Of a DNA stretch of 11,045 nt, positions 1 to 6,460 are shown piece after piece. The position numbers and the translations under genes were made by a program. The DNA is from Jejubacter sp036620675 (lineage in GTDB: Bacteria > Pseudomonadota > Gammaproteobacteria > Enterobacterales > Enterobacteriaceae). The notes under the pieces were generated by a model, which was not told the origin of the DNA, did not search any database, and saw only the letters and a list, made by a program, of their open reading frames with translations. Each line of letters begins with the position of its first letter. Positions within the stretch are counted from its first letter, which is position 1. The DNA lies in the NCBI GenBank assembly GCA_036620675.1, contig JAZHEE010000061.1. One strand, written 5' to 3'.

Positions 1-680
1 TTCGGCGCATACTGATACAGGTTCAGCCCACCCTGCAACCCTATCGGATCCTGAGTGGTAAAGCGCCCCACGCCCGGATCGTAGTAGCGGAACAGGTTAT
101 AGTGCAGACCGGTTTCGCTATCGGCGTACTGTCCGGCGTAGCGTAGCGGCTGGTTGATGGTCGGTTTGCCCTGCCGCAGCGCCCAGCTTTCCGCGGTCTG
201 GTGGCTGACTTCGCCAAAGCTGCCGTACTGCCCGCTCCAGCGTACCGCGCCATCGCCGTCGATGACCTCCAGCGGCGCGCCGTTCAGATCGGTGGTAAAC
301 CAGTAGCATTCCCCGTCCTGCGCCTGGACATGGTGATCGACTCGCGACAGCGGGCTCCAGCTTTCGTTCGGATCGTACAGATAAATGGCGCAGCGCTCCC
401 CTTCCCGGCTTTGCAGCAGTCGCCAGCCCTACCACAGGAAGCGGGTTTCCAGCGTGCCGCGCCGGGTGGTGACCGTTTTCGCAATGCGCCTGCCCAGGGC
501 GTCGTAGCGATAGCTGGCGCTGAATTTCCCTTCCGGGCCGGTGCCGCTGGCTGAAATCAGCCGGTTATCGGCATCGTAGCGATACTGCTGCTGATGCAGG
601 CCGTGGCGGCGCTGAATCAGATTGCCGCGCGCGTCATAGCGGAAGAACAGATTTTGCCACTGGCCCAGCCGATTCCGGCT
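1..680 (-). pseudogene. Rhs core fragment A (orphan, amber-interrupted, runs off left edge)
   Basis: This is the C-terminal part of an Rhs/YD-repeat shell, the protein that encapsulates and delivers a toxin tip. The minus frame starts near position 680 (SRNRLGQWQNLFFRYDARGN) and shows YD-type motifs (QYRYDADNR, SYRYDALGRR), then GSFGEVSHQT, GLHYNLFRYYDPGVGRF and GGLNLYQYAP. It leaves the window before the NPLGWVDPLGL junction, so its toxin tip is unseen. There is no N-terminus or start codon. A TAG at 429-431 replaces the glutamine seen in the other copies (LWQGW becomes LW*GW), so the fragment cannot be translated through. Unlike copies B and C, the WQNLFF stretch keeps the original frame here. 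The 5' end directly abuts an immunity gene end. The GC-rich core contrasts with its AT-rich neighbour. Confidence 0.9.
667..680. repeat. Short inverted repeat at Rhs core breakpoint A
   Basis: AGCCG-ATTC-CGGCT forms 5-bp arms and a 4-base loop exactly where Rhs similarity ends. The right half (TTCCGGCTTTT) resembles the right arm of the terminator at 6049-6058, which suggests that a SymE-containing segment was deleted here. Confidence 0.5.
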
Positions 681-692
681 TTTATTTTAACT

Positions 693-1094
693 TTATATAC
701 TCTCGGTACCGCCATCAATATATGTACTACAACTCTGAAAAGTTAGAATATCGAATAAAAAATAAATATCATGGAATACACCTGAGTGCTGAATGCTAAA
801 TCCATTCTCACATTTTTTTAGACACATTTTTGAATATTCAATATCATTCCAGTTCTTTACATTAACAGTTTCCCCTTTCCCGCCCAAAAGATGTATAACT
901 ATGACATTATAATCCACTCCCCATTTTCCCCACTTTGGTACTTCTTTAGCAGGCCTCTGTTTTGTATGGATACTCACTCCAAATCTACCACCTAGCTCAA
1001 GGGAAAGTTTCCCTATTAGAACGTTATCGTCCATTCCGTCAGGAAACAAACTTTTCAAGAAGTTATTGTAACTAATCACATCAATAAGATTCAT
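693..1094 (-). CDS. Immunity protein (133 aa, Imm50-like?) for the HHH-type tip
   Basis: This is a probable cytosolic immunity protein that binds the adjacent nuclease tip. The toxin frame stops with TAA at 1096-1098, and this ATG follows after one base (TAATATG), the tight toxin-immunity spacing typical of rhs loci. GGAG about seven bases upstream, inside the toxin's last codons, serves as ribosome binding site. The frame stays open much further upstream, but only in the shadow of the toxin, so the internal ATG is preferred. The protein starts MNLIDVISYNNFL and contains VPKWGKWGVDYNV and a repeated F/I-rich C-terminus. No signal peptide or membrane segment is seen. It loosely resembles the immunity protein at 8931-9320 (a P-K-W then Y-N pattern), and their toxins are homologous. 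The Imm50 assignment is tentative. Confidence 0.75.
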   Translation of the reverse strand: MNLIDVISYNNFLKSLFPDGMDDNVLIGKLSLELGGRFGVSIHTKQRPAKEVPKWGKWGVDYNVIVIHLLGGKGETVNVKNWNDIEYSKMCLKKCENGFSIQHSGVFHDIYFLFDILTFQSCSTYIDGGTESI

Positions 1095-1095
1095 A

Positions 1096-1312
1096 TTAAT
1101 CGCTCCACGGGAAATTATAGTGACCGTGTGTTTTGGGAAAGTTTCCTGCATCTGGTCTGTCAATGCTTCTGGTATTAAAATGCGGCTCAGCACCATGTCC
1201 GGAAACATCTTTTTGATGACCTAAACTATGCTCCTGAATCAACACGATTTTATTATCCTTATTAACAAAGTGATATTCTCTAGTTCTGATTGGTTGGTTA
1301 TTTTTACCAATC
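1096..1312 (-). pseudogene. Truncated Rhs tip, HNH/Endo VII-like HHH nuclease
   Basis: This is the C-terminal part of a predicted DNase tip. It keeps the histidine signature QEHSLGH, EPHFNTR and THGHYNF, ending FPWSD. It aligns well with the intact tip at 9335-9805 from RTREYHF onward (RTRQYEF there). Everything upstream is missing: no Rhs core, no NPLGWVDPLGL and no linker helix. At about 1313 the sequence switches to a plus-strand SymE fragment. With no native start it is a remnant, although the immunity gene behind it remains open. Calling the fold HNH/Endo VII follows from the histidine pattern and from what is known of polymorphic toxins; metal-binding residues are inferred. Confidence 0.75.
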
Positions 1313-1315
1313 ATG

Positions 1316-1443
1316 ATATTACCACCACCCCCCGCTATTCACGCAGCCCCAACCTGCACCTCAAGGGGGACTGGCTCAGGGAAGCGGAGTTTGATACCGG
1401 ATGTCTAGTGATGGTAAAGATCGTCAACCTCATGGATCCCTGA
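1316..1443 (+). pseudogene. SymE-like toxin fragment (module ix)
   Basis: The plus-strand frame reads YSRSPNLHLKGDWLREAEFD, followed by TGCLVMVKI, the conserved core of the SymE family of type I addiction toxins. In E. coli SymE the corresponding region carries a LKGQWL core. The N-terminus is missing: upstream sequence turns into an antisense toxin tip. The C-terminus departs from copies B and C after VKI and stops early with NLMDP. It is the most damaged of three copies (others end at 6018 and 8372). No start codon with a ribosome binding site is visible, so it is called a remnant. Confidence 0.7.
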
Positions 1444-1483
1444 ATAACCATAACCTGACGCCGGTAGAATACTGGCTGATGGG

Positions 1484-1519
1484 TAAAAAAACCGGAAGTG
1501 ACAATCAGTATCACTTCCG
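1484..1519 (-). terminator. Rho-independent terminator ending modules vii-viii
   Basis: A perfect 9-bp stem, CGGAAGTGA at 1493-1501 and TCACTTCCG at 1511-1519, has a 9-base loop. On the minus strand it is followed by one G and seven T (1485-1491). It lies just after the stop of the immunity gene at 1528 and faces the array's direction of transcription. Confidence 0.85.
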
Positions 1520-1527
1520 ATTAATTA

Positions 1528-1833
1528 TTAATCTAAAAAATCATCATTTTCAAGATAATAAAGCGTGGCGTTTAAAAAATTAATTTTTCCAGAATCTGGA
1601 TGATGATCTAAGGTATTATCTACTATTGCTTTAAAAATAGGGGACTCTAAAAAGGTTCCATAATTTTCTTCAAAATCCATCTCCTCATCTTCATTTTCAG
1701 CAAGATAGTAACGCCCATTAACTATGTCATCTTTTGAACCAAGATTAAATGATTCATCAACGTACAACCATCCTACATCTGGCAGCGTTTTGTAACTATT
1801 AAGCAGTTCCTTAAAACCTAAAAAAGTAACCAT
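1528..1833 (-). CDS. Immunity protein for the WHH nuclease tip (101 aa)
   Basis: This small acidic protein is predicted to neutralise the WHH-type nuclease encoded just upstream. The frame runs from MVTFLGFKELLNSY through GWLYVDESFNL and an acidic stretch (ENEDEEMDFEENYG) to YYLENDDFLD. The net negative charge suits binding a basic nuclease. The toxin stop TAG is at 1844-1846. Tandem ATGs sit at 1834-1836 and 1831-1833. GAGG is only two bases from the first and five from the second, so the second is preferred. The frame is open further upstream only in the shadow of the toxin gene. The gene is intact although its toxin carries a nonsense codon. The layout recalls DUF7716-type immunity proteins, but that name is a guess. 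Confidence 0.8.
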   Translation of the reverse strand: MVTFLGFKELLNSYKTLPDVGWLYVDESFNLGSKDDIVNGRYYLAENEDEEMDFEENYGTFLESPIFKAIVDNTLDHHPDSGKINFLNATLYYLENDDFLD

Positions 1834-1843
1834 CATTACCTCG

Positions 1844-2338
1844 CTATTTTCGACAGGCAGTCCCACCGCCCCATTTATTACGACTACCAGTACCATCAGG
1901 GTGATAAATTTTATGATAACTCTTGTGATCGTTGAAATCAGCAAGTTGGAGAGAACCAGGTGTATCACCGTGATGCCAAGTCATACCTTTTGGTGATGAA
2001 CCTCTATACTTCCCGTTTCTCATAGGTTGAACATGCTCCACTACACCGGGATACTTTGTCTGCAACTCTCGCTTAAACTCTGGGTCGACCTGCAACCGCT
2101 GATGCACTGATTCATTCGCTCGACTAAAGTGCTCTTTATCTGTAAGAGTATATTCTGATGGTTCTAACCGATGTTAATGGAATACATGATACTTACCTAA
2201 TCCTCTTTGTCCTTCACCTTTATATAACCCCAACGGATCCATCCACCCCAGCGGGTTCGGCGCATACTTATACAGCTTCAGCCAACCCTGTAACCCTATC
2301 GGATCCTGAGTGGTAAAGCGCCCCACGCCCGGGTCGTA
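1844..2338 (-). pseudogene. Orphan Rhs tip with WHH-type HNH nuclease, nonsense-interrupted
   Basis: A short Rhs piece (YDPGVGRFTTQDPIG to NPLGWMDPLGL) leads into a tip reading YKGEGQRGLGKYHVFH, then a TAA at 2174-2176, then HRLEPSEYTLTDKEHF and on to GMTWHHGDTPGSLQLADF, HKSYHKIYHPDG and KWGGGTACRK. The TWHH motif and the downstream His/Asn pattern match the WHH branch of the HNH/Endo VII superfamily, predicted DNases of polymorphic toxins. Frame and homology continue across the TAA, so a single codon was lost. The Rhs piece also shows changes from the consensus (GGLNLYQY becomes GWLKLYKY), signs of relaxed constraint. The 5' Rhs boundary is the same as in the fragment ending at 9805. The catalytic half after the stop contains an internal ATG, but no good ribosome binding site was noted. 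Confidence 0.85.
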
Positions 2339-2550
2339 GCTGCTAAAAATAGGTAGTGTGGATCGATATTTTTATTTCATTAATGACAAATATCCCAAAG
2401 GCTTTAGCACTAAATAAAAAAATACCATAAGACATCCTTGGCTGCTGAATGATAAATCCATCCGCAATTTTTTAAACATCTGCCTGGACATTTCCCTCCA
2501 TTCATTTACACTCCCCCTACAATAGTCCATTCTACGTCCCCCCTCCAGCG
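2339..2550 (-). pseudogene. Relic of an immunity gene 3' end (copy 1)
   Basis: This stretch between the 203-aa immunity gene and the next Rhs piece contains VNEWREMSRQMFKKL in one frame and KKLADGFIIQQPRMSYGIFL in another. These resemble successive parts of the immunity protein at 693-1094 (VNVKNWNDIEYSKMCLKK and ENGFSIQHSGVFHDIYFLF). This fits a frameshifted, truncated homologue. A near-copy occurs at 9806-10021, so the damage predates the duplication. The alignment was done by eye and is moderate. Confidence 0.45.
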
Positions 2551-3162
2551 CTATCTATTCTTTTCATTTAATTCATCAATAGAATTTAACTCCACGCAAT
2601 CAACACCAACAACGCTTGCACATTTATTTATCTCGTTCCAAACGGATAAATCAAAAATCAACATAGATTGCCCTGCCTCTGGCATGAAAAATCCACTAAG
2701 AAAAAAGCCTGCATTGATATCTATTAATTCATTTATTTTCAATACATCGAATCTGCCATCAACTTGAATATTATACAAACAAGGTTTTTCGACAATCGCA
2801 ACTGGCACCATCCCTTTTTTTTCTCTTAGTTTATTCTTTAACTCCATGGACAAGAAGCCGGAATAGCTATTTAACAAATCATTATTAATTAAAGAATCGC
2901 CATATAAATATAATCCATTTATATCAATGCGTTCCGTTTTCTTGACGCCTTGGCTTGTATAGAGCGAAATCCCCTTACCAAAAACACAGGATAAAATATA
3001 AGACGCATTTTCTGTGGAAAAACCAAATTCCCCACAACCTCTTTCATCAATATAATATTGATAACATACACAATATGGTAGGGACACTAAATCATTATTA
3101 CCAAAAAAAACTTCTCCCATCCACTCCTCATAAGGAAACCTAACTATTCTTTCTGTAATCAT
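2551..3162 (-). CDS. Immunity protein for the HHxxGHIH tip, copy 1 (203 aa)
   Basis: This is a predicted cytosolic immunity protein of a family I do not recognise. It reads MITERIVRFPYEEWMGEVFF, continues through LPYCVCYQYYIDE and GLYLYGDSLIN, and ends NSIDELNEKNR. No signal peptide or transmembrane segment is visible. The toxin stop TGA is at 3171-3173. In-frame TTG (3177) and GTG (3174) starts would overlap it, but ATG at 3162 has GGTGAG seven bases upstream and is preferred. The copy at 10022-10633 differs at 22 residues, many radical (G to R, G to D, L to S), whereas the toxins differ at only about 5%. Base composition is AT-rich, unlike the Rhs core. Confidence 0.85.
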   Translation of the reverse strand: MITERIVRFPYEEWMGEVFFGNNDLVSLPYCVCYQYYIDERGCGEFGFSTENASYILSCVFGKGISLYTSQGVKKTERIDINGLYLYGDSLINNDLLNSYSGFLSMELKNKLREKKGMVPVAIVEKPCLYNIQVDGRFDVLKINELIDINAGFFLSGFFMPEAGQSMLIFDLSVWNEINKCASVVGVDCVELNSIDELNEKNR

Positions 3163-3170
3163 ACGTTTTC

Positions 3171-3613
3171 TCACCAAGTAAAAATAACAGTATTTCCTTT
3201 AGGCTCAACTGCATGTATATGTCCCTCGGCATGATGCTCTGGAATACCAAGCTGGCCCGCATCTGGATGCCCATCAGGATGTTCAAACCACTTATTTTTT
3301 CCGTGAGGATTACGACGCCCTAATTTCTGTGCTCCATCAGCCTTCATATTCCCCCAATTTACCCCTCGACTGCTTTCATTCAAATCACTAAATTTTATAT
3401 CCTGCCCCCTTCTGGATATTCTGGGAACCTGAGCATGCTGCTGAGCGAGTTTAAGGGCATTGCTACGACTTCTGGCCTTATCAACCCCACACGTAGCCAA
3501 CCCCAACGGATCCACCCACCCCAGCGGTTCGGCGCATACTGATACAGGTTCAGCCCACCCTGCAACCCTATCAGATCCTGAGTGGTAACACGCCCCACGC
3601 CCGGGTCGTAGTA
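3171..3613 (-). pseudogene. Orphan Rhs tip with HHxxGHIH domain, copy 1 (frameshifted core)
   Basis: A short Rhs piece begins at YYDPGVGRV near 3613. One G is missing where the other copies read CAGCGGGTTCGG (about 3526-3530), so the core frame (QYAPN then RWGGWIRWGW) is out of register with the tip. The tip frame is intact: MDPLGLATCGVDKARSRSNA, then QHAQVPRISRRGQD, WFEHPDGHPDAGQ, EHHAEGHIHAVEPKG and VIFTW. The clustered histidines suggest a metal-dependent nuclease, but I cannot place it in a named family. Compared with the copy at the right edge it has five substitutions in 108 residues, including P to L within the histidine cluster. As part of an Rhs protein it is dead. As a donor cassette it could still be used if recombination occurred downstream of the lesion. 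Confidence 0.85.
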
Positions 3614-3772
3614 GCTTTGGAAAAGCTCACCGTCCCCGCAGTTACCGTACAGATACTACTTTGCATCCAAATATATATCTGATCCATAATTTCTCTAACT
3701 GGATGGAGATAATCACTATAAACCTCCGCGTAATGACGAGAAAAGTTTTCTTAGCAGGTTATTTTTATTCAT
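3614..3772 (-). pseudogene. Fossil 5' end of an immunity-like gene
   Basis: ATG at 3770-3772, preceded by GGGAGG, starts MNKNNLLRK. About 23 bases on, a one-base shift opens a better frame, ENFSRHYAEVYSDYLHPVRE followed by IMDQIYIWMQ. This continues until Rhs sequence begins at about 3613. The likeliest reading is the start of an immunity gene following the toxin tail at 3781-3873, damaged by one indel and cut off by the Rhs junction. The family is not recognised. Confidence 0.4.
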
Positions 3773-3780
3773 GCCCTCCC

Positions 3781-3873
3781 TTAAACTATCAAACTAAGCA
3801 GAAAAATTTTCTTATTATCTTGAACGATAACCTTCCCTATAGCTTTGAAGTTCAATCTACTTTCATTTAAGAT
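3781..3873 (-). pseudogene. Fossil C-terminal tail of a toxin
   Basis: A 30-codon open stretch ends NFKAIGKVIVQDNKKIFLLS then LIV and TAA at 3781-3783. Eight bases later comes an ATG with a GGGAGG ribosome binding site. Toxin stop, purine-rich site and immunity start in this spacing repeat the layout of the intact modules. The upstream part of the toxin is gone. It is short, so confidence is limited. Confidence 0.35.
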
Positions 3874-4057
3874 TTATTTTTATTAAAAATCATAAAACAC
3901 TCACATCGGTTATCCACGCTTAGGATAACCTGATAGTAACAATATTTATCTACTCGATTTGAGATATCGTTATCTTTAAGAGAATTGATTGCTAAAAACC
4001 CCGCATTTATTATTAAAAAGCAAGCTTAGCCTTCTCAATTCATATTAGCAACCAGAT
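3874..4057. other. AT-rich spacer without a recognisable gene
   Basis: No frame on either strand looks coding. The only structure noted is a perfect hairpin GGTTATCC-acgctta-GGATAACC at 3908-3930. It lacks a T-tract on either strand, so it is not called a terminator. The stretch follows the SUKH-like immunity gene and is probably decayed cassette DNA. Confidence 0.6.
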
Positions 4058-4621
4058 CTACCTATAGAAATAATCATAAAAGGCATTGAAGTTATCCTTC
4101 CCTATTATTGGGGAGATATTTAACTTTAGACTCTCGATGAACTCAGGATTTATTTCATCATTATCATCTGCAATATCAAAGACATTATAAGAGCCATATA
4201 CTAGATCAATTAATCTTGTTATCGACACAATAAAATCGCAGAAATTATCTGCTATTTTAAATGGTTCTCCAACATCATAGCTAGCATAAATAGGTGTGTT
4301 TTCAATATCTACAACAGCAATTATTGGCTTCCCTCCACCTAAGTCATCACCGATGATCAGAAACTCATCAGGATACCTCTCATAACCGATCTTTCCTTTT
4401 CCTAAATCAGTAACAGAATAAATTTTTATTGGTGTAAAGCCGGTCTCAATTTTCAATCCTGTCGGATTATAATTTTTATAAAAAAAATTCAGCTCAGTAG
4501 ATTTTGACATGCTAGCCGTGAATAATTTAGCCAAATCATCAACCGAATCAAAATGTCCAGGAATGGAGTATTTATTACAAACCGTTACGAAGTCATTTAG
4601 CACATTTTCAATATTTCTCAT
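4058..4621 (-). CDS. SUKH (SMI1/KNR4)-like immunity protein for the GHH nuclease (187 aa)
   Basis: This is predicted to bind and block the GHH nuclease tip in the cytosol. It starts MRNIENVLNDFVTVCNKYSI and shows the SUKH-like central segment YPDEFLIIGDDLGGGKPIIA, then VVDIENTPIYASYD and EPFKIADNFCDFI. In SUKH proteins this region covers the 'fli..d.gg......d' strand-turn and the later helix with a conserved F. Length is typical for SUKH immunity proteins. The ATG lies 23 bases after the toxin stop, with GTGAGG a few bases upstream. SUKH immunity proteins commonly pair with HNH/Endo VII toxins, which agrees with the neighbour. The protein is acidic, has no membrane segment and is intact. Confidence 0.8.
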   Translation of the reverse strand: MRNIENVLNDFVTVCNKYSIPGHFDSVDDLAKLFTASMSKSTELNFFYKNYNPTGLKIETGFTPIKIYSVTDLGKGKIGYERYPDEFLIIGDDLGGGKPIIAVVDIENTPIYASYDVGEPFKIADNFCDFIVSITRLIDLVYGSYNVFDIADDNDEINPEFIESLKLNISPIIGKDNFNAFYDYFYR

Positions 4622-4644
4622 GATCTACCTCACATAATGTTGAC

Positions 4645-5772
4645 TTATGGACAACTTATCAGATTCTTACGAGTGCGGCTACGGTCTATTAACCGTCCTC
4701 TGCCTGGGTTCTCATAGCTGCCACGATGTCCTTGATTTCCATTTAAATGTTCATCATAACCACTAGGATGATTAGCATTCTGGAGGAAAACTATATTCCT
4801 TGGATCACCTTGCCACTTTCCACCCAGAGCACCATTACCCTTAACACTATTAATATGATGCCCAGTATATCCCATCTCGGACATTATCGATGAAAGTTGG
4901 CGATTATTCTTTGTACTAAGAATTACTTCACGTTCGGCAGCATTCCATTCTCTGCTCCCTCCCCCAGCAGCAACCAACTCTCTTTCTTCACCCCATGCAC
5001 GGCTAATTGCAGTCGCTCTCGCCCCTGGCTCGGCACTTAGAGTAGGAGCTGGTTTGTATCGAACTAAATCATCAGCAGCCAACCCCAACGGATCCACCCA
5101 CCCCAGCGGGTTCGGCGCATACTGATACAGGTTCAGCCCACCCTGCAACCCTATCGGATCCTGAGTGGTAAAGCGCCCCACGCCCGGATCATAGTAGCGG
5201 AACAGGTTGTAGTGCAGACCGGTTTCGCTGTCAGCGTACTGCCCGGCGTAGCGTAGCGGCTGGTTAATGGTCGGTTTGCCCTGGCGCAGCGCCCAGCTTT
5301 CCGCGGTCTGGTGGCTGACTTCGCCAAAGCTGCCGTACTGGCCGCTCCAGCGTACCGCGCTATCGCCGTCGGTGATTTCCAGCGGCGCGCCGTTAAGATC
5401 GGCGGTGAACCAGTAGCATTCCCCGTCCTGCACCTGGACATGGTGATCGACTCGCGCCAGCGGGCTCCAGCTTTCGTTCGGATCGTACAGATAAGTGGCG
5501 CAGCGTTCCCCTTCCCGGCTTTGCAGCAGGCACCAGCCCTGCCACAGGAATCGGGTTTCCACCGTACCGCGCCGGGTGGTGACCGTTTTCGCAATGCGCC
5601 TGCCCAGGGCGTCGTAGCGATAGCTGGCGGTGAATTTTCCTTCCGGCCCGGTGCCGCTGGCTGAAATCAGCCGGTTATCGGCATCGTAGCGATACTGCTG
5701 CTGATGCAGGCCGTGACGATGCTGAATCAGATTACCGCGCACGTCATAACGAAAGAACAGTTTTTTTGCCAC
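4645..5772 (-). CDS. Orphan Rhs C-terminal fragment with GHH-type HNH/Endo VII nuclease tip (375 aa)
   Basis: This is the longest intact toxin frame. Residues 1-231 are Rhs core with YD motifs, ending at NPLGWVDPLGL (221-231), the conserved junction after which tips vary. Residues 232-375 form the tip: GYTGHHINSV (GHH at about 304-306), GDPRNIVFLQ, HPSGYDEHLNG, GHRGSYENPGRGRLIDR. These match the GHH-signature Tox-GHH nucleases, predicted DNases. The frame starts at a GTG (VAKKLFFRYD). That start exists only because the WQNLFF stretch carries two extra bases in a run of seven A compared with copy A, so it is a truncation product and not a native start. No N-terminal shell, PAAR or signal is present. 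The SUKH-like immunity gene follows. The tip is probably active if transferred onto a full core. Confidence 0.88.
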   Translation of the reverse strand: MAKKLFFRYDVRGNLIQHRHGLHQQQYRYDADNRLISASGTGPEGKFTASYRYDALGRRIAKTVTTRRGTVETRFLWQGWCLLQSREGERCATYLYDPNESWSPLARVDHHVQVQDGECYWFTADLNGAPLEITDGDSAVRWSGQYGSFGEVSHQTAESWALRQGKPTINQPLRYAGQYADSETGLHYNLFRYYDPGVGRFTTQDPIGLQGGLNLYQYAPNPLGWVDPLGLAADDLVRYKPAPTLSAEPGARATAISRAWGEERELVAAGGGSREWNAAEREVILSTKNNRQLSSIMSEMGYTGHHINSVKGNGALGGKWQGDPRNIVFLQNANHPSGYDEHLNGNQGHRGSYENPGRGRLIDRSRTRKNLISCP

Positions 5773-5778
5773 TGGCCC

Positions 5779-5800
5779 AGCCGGTTATTGCTTACCGGCT
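5779..5800. repeat. Inverted repeat at Rhs core breakpoint B
   Basis: AGCCGGT-tattgctt-ACCGGCT forms 7-bp arms and an 8-base loop. The left arm belongs to the Rhs core (NRL codons). The right arm lies beyond the Rhs similarity, next to the SymE fragment. The same geometry with a different loop occurs at 8136-8157. Confidence 0.7.
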
Positions 5801-5820
5801 ATAGCGTCGCGCTCCAGAAT

Positions 5821-6018
5821 ATGTACAAGGTCGGCTATGCCAGTATCCGCCATGAGAGCCGCAGGGATATCACCGCCACCCACGATTCACGCAGCCCCAG
5901 CCTGCCCCCCAAGGGGGACAGGCTCAGGGAAACGGAGTTTGATACCCGATGTTCGGTGACTGTAAAGATCGAAGCGGGTTGCCTGCTCCTGACGACGGAG
6001 CAGACAACAGACGGTTAA
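5821..6018 (+). CDS. SymE-like type I toxin, probably N-terminally truncated (copy B, 65 aa)
   Basis: The frame from ATG 5821 reads MYKVGYASIRHESRRDITAT, then SRSPSLPPKGDRLRETEFDT, then VTVKIEAGCLLLTTEQ. It matches the SymE family pattern VGYAS..., PSL.LKG.WL, F.T...VTVKI..G.L.L. E. coli SymE is an SOS-linked toxin controlled by an antisense RNA. Two conserved positions are changed here (LHLKGDW becomes LPPKGDR), suggesting decay. No ribosome binding site precedes the ATG, and upstream sequence is antisense Rhs core, so the native N-terminus seems lost. It runs convergently with the immunity relic at 6062-6388, sharing a hairpin between them. Any transcript towards it from the Rhs side would be antisense to Rhs. 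Confidence 0.6.
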   Translation: MYKVGYASIRHESRRDITATHDSRSPSLPPKGDRLRETEFDTRCSVTVKIEAGCLLLTTEQTTDG

Positions 6019-6023
6019 AACAA

Positions 6024-6058
6024 AAAGCCGGAAGGATCGGGAAGATATTTCCGGCTTT
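6024..6058 (-). terminator. Bidirectional-type hairpin terminator between immunity relic and SymE
   Basis: A perfect 10-bp stem, AAAGCCGGAA at 6024-6033 and TTCCGGCTTT at 6049-6058, is followed on the minus strand by TTGTTTT. On the plus strand it is followed by AATTTAAT, a weaker tract. It ends the minus-strand module and could also serve SymE. Confidence 0.75.
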
Positions 6059-6061
6059 AAT

Positions 6062-6388
6062 TTAATCTAAAAGATCACTGAACTCTTTAAAGGTATCTAG
6101 TGCCTCGTTCTTTTCAGATAACTCTCTTCTGTCATTAATAATATATTACCCGGCATTAACGACCATTACTTCCAGAGCACATGTATTATCATCCCATACA
6201 ATAAAGCGGGCAATCTTATTTTCACTTTCAAAATCAACAACCAGACTATCAGTAAAGTCATTGTTATTGATTTTAACCTCATAGTCACCACGAGATAAAA
6301 CCTAATTTTTTACATCCTGGAGAATATTTTTATTCCAGCATCAGTTTTACGATATTTAATATCTACTTTATTCAGTTAAGCATGCCAT
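6062..6388 (-). pseudogene. Decayed immunity gene (TriTu-like?)
   Basis: Reading the minus strand across stops gives KVDIKYRKTDAGIKIFSRM, a frameshift, then VLSRGDYEVKINNNDFTDSL, VVDFESENKIARFIVWDDNT, CALEVMVVNAG, a TAA, and YIINDRRELSEKNEALDTF ending SDLLD. In-frame stops are TAG 6302-6304 and TAA 6146-6148, with a shift between about 6318 and 6345. Possible starts ATGGCATG lie at 6381-6388. The order of a short lead, a 'FES...ARFIVW' strand pair and an acidic tail resembles the TriTu immunity family, but this is by eye. Its own toxin is absent: it lies directly behind another immunity pseudogene, so immunity genes had stacked up here. Confidence 0.65.
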
Positions 6389-6460
6389 ATTTAGCCCCGC
6401 GCACTTTTTTATATTTCCGAATCTTCACCCATCAGCCGGTATCCTGTGATTACTCAAGTG

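Larger units (their letters stand above)
2339..3613 (-). repeat. Duplicated toxin-immunity module, copy 1
   Basis: This block (immunity relic, 203-aa immunity gene, HHxxGHIH tip and Rhs end) recurs at 9806-11045 in the same orientation and order. Tips differ at 5 of 108 residues and immunity proteins at 22 of 203. Both copies are followed on the minus strand by an Rhs piece starting at the same YDPGVG point, but with different next toxins. Confidence 0.9.

Noticed and set aside
41..484. Arginine/serine-rich minus-strand ORFs in the Rhs core
   Set aside because: They are out-of-frame readings of the core. The real frame gives YD motifs and is conserved between copies.
201..554. Plus-strand ORFs over the Rhs cores (201-554, 5311-5664, 7641-8177)
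   Set aside because: They are antisense shadows of the GC-rich Rhs core and recur only because the core recurs. Only the part after 8178 carries SymE homology.
1288..1312. 7-bp inverted repeat GATTGGT/ACCAATC as an attachment site
   Set aside because: It lies at the toxin-SymE junction, but it is short, AT-rich and seen only once, so chance is likely.
3661..3870. Plus-strand 69-aa ORF
   Set aside because: No ribosome binding site and no recognisable motif; the minus strand of the same DNA shows a toxin-immunity layout.
3908..3930. Hairpin GGTTATCC/GGATAACC as a terminator
   Set aside because: The stem is perfect, but no T-tract follows on either strand and it is not placed right after a gene.
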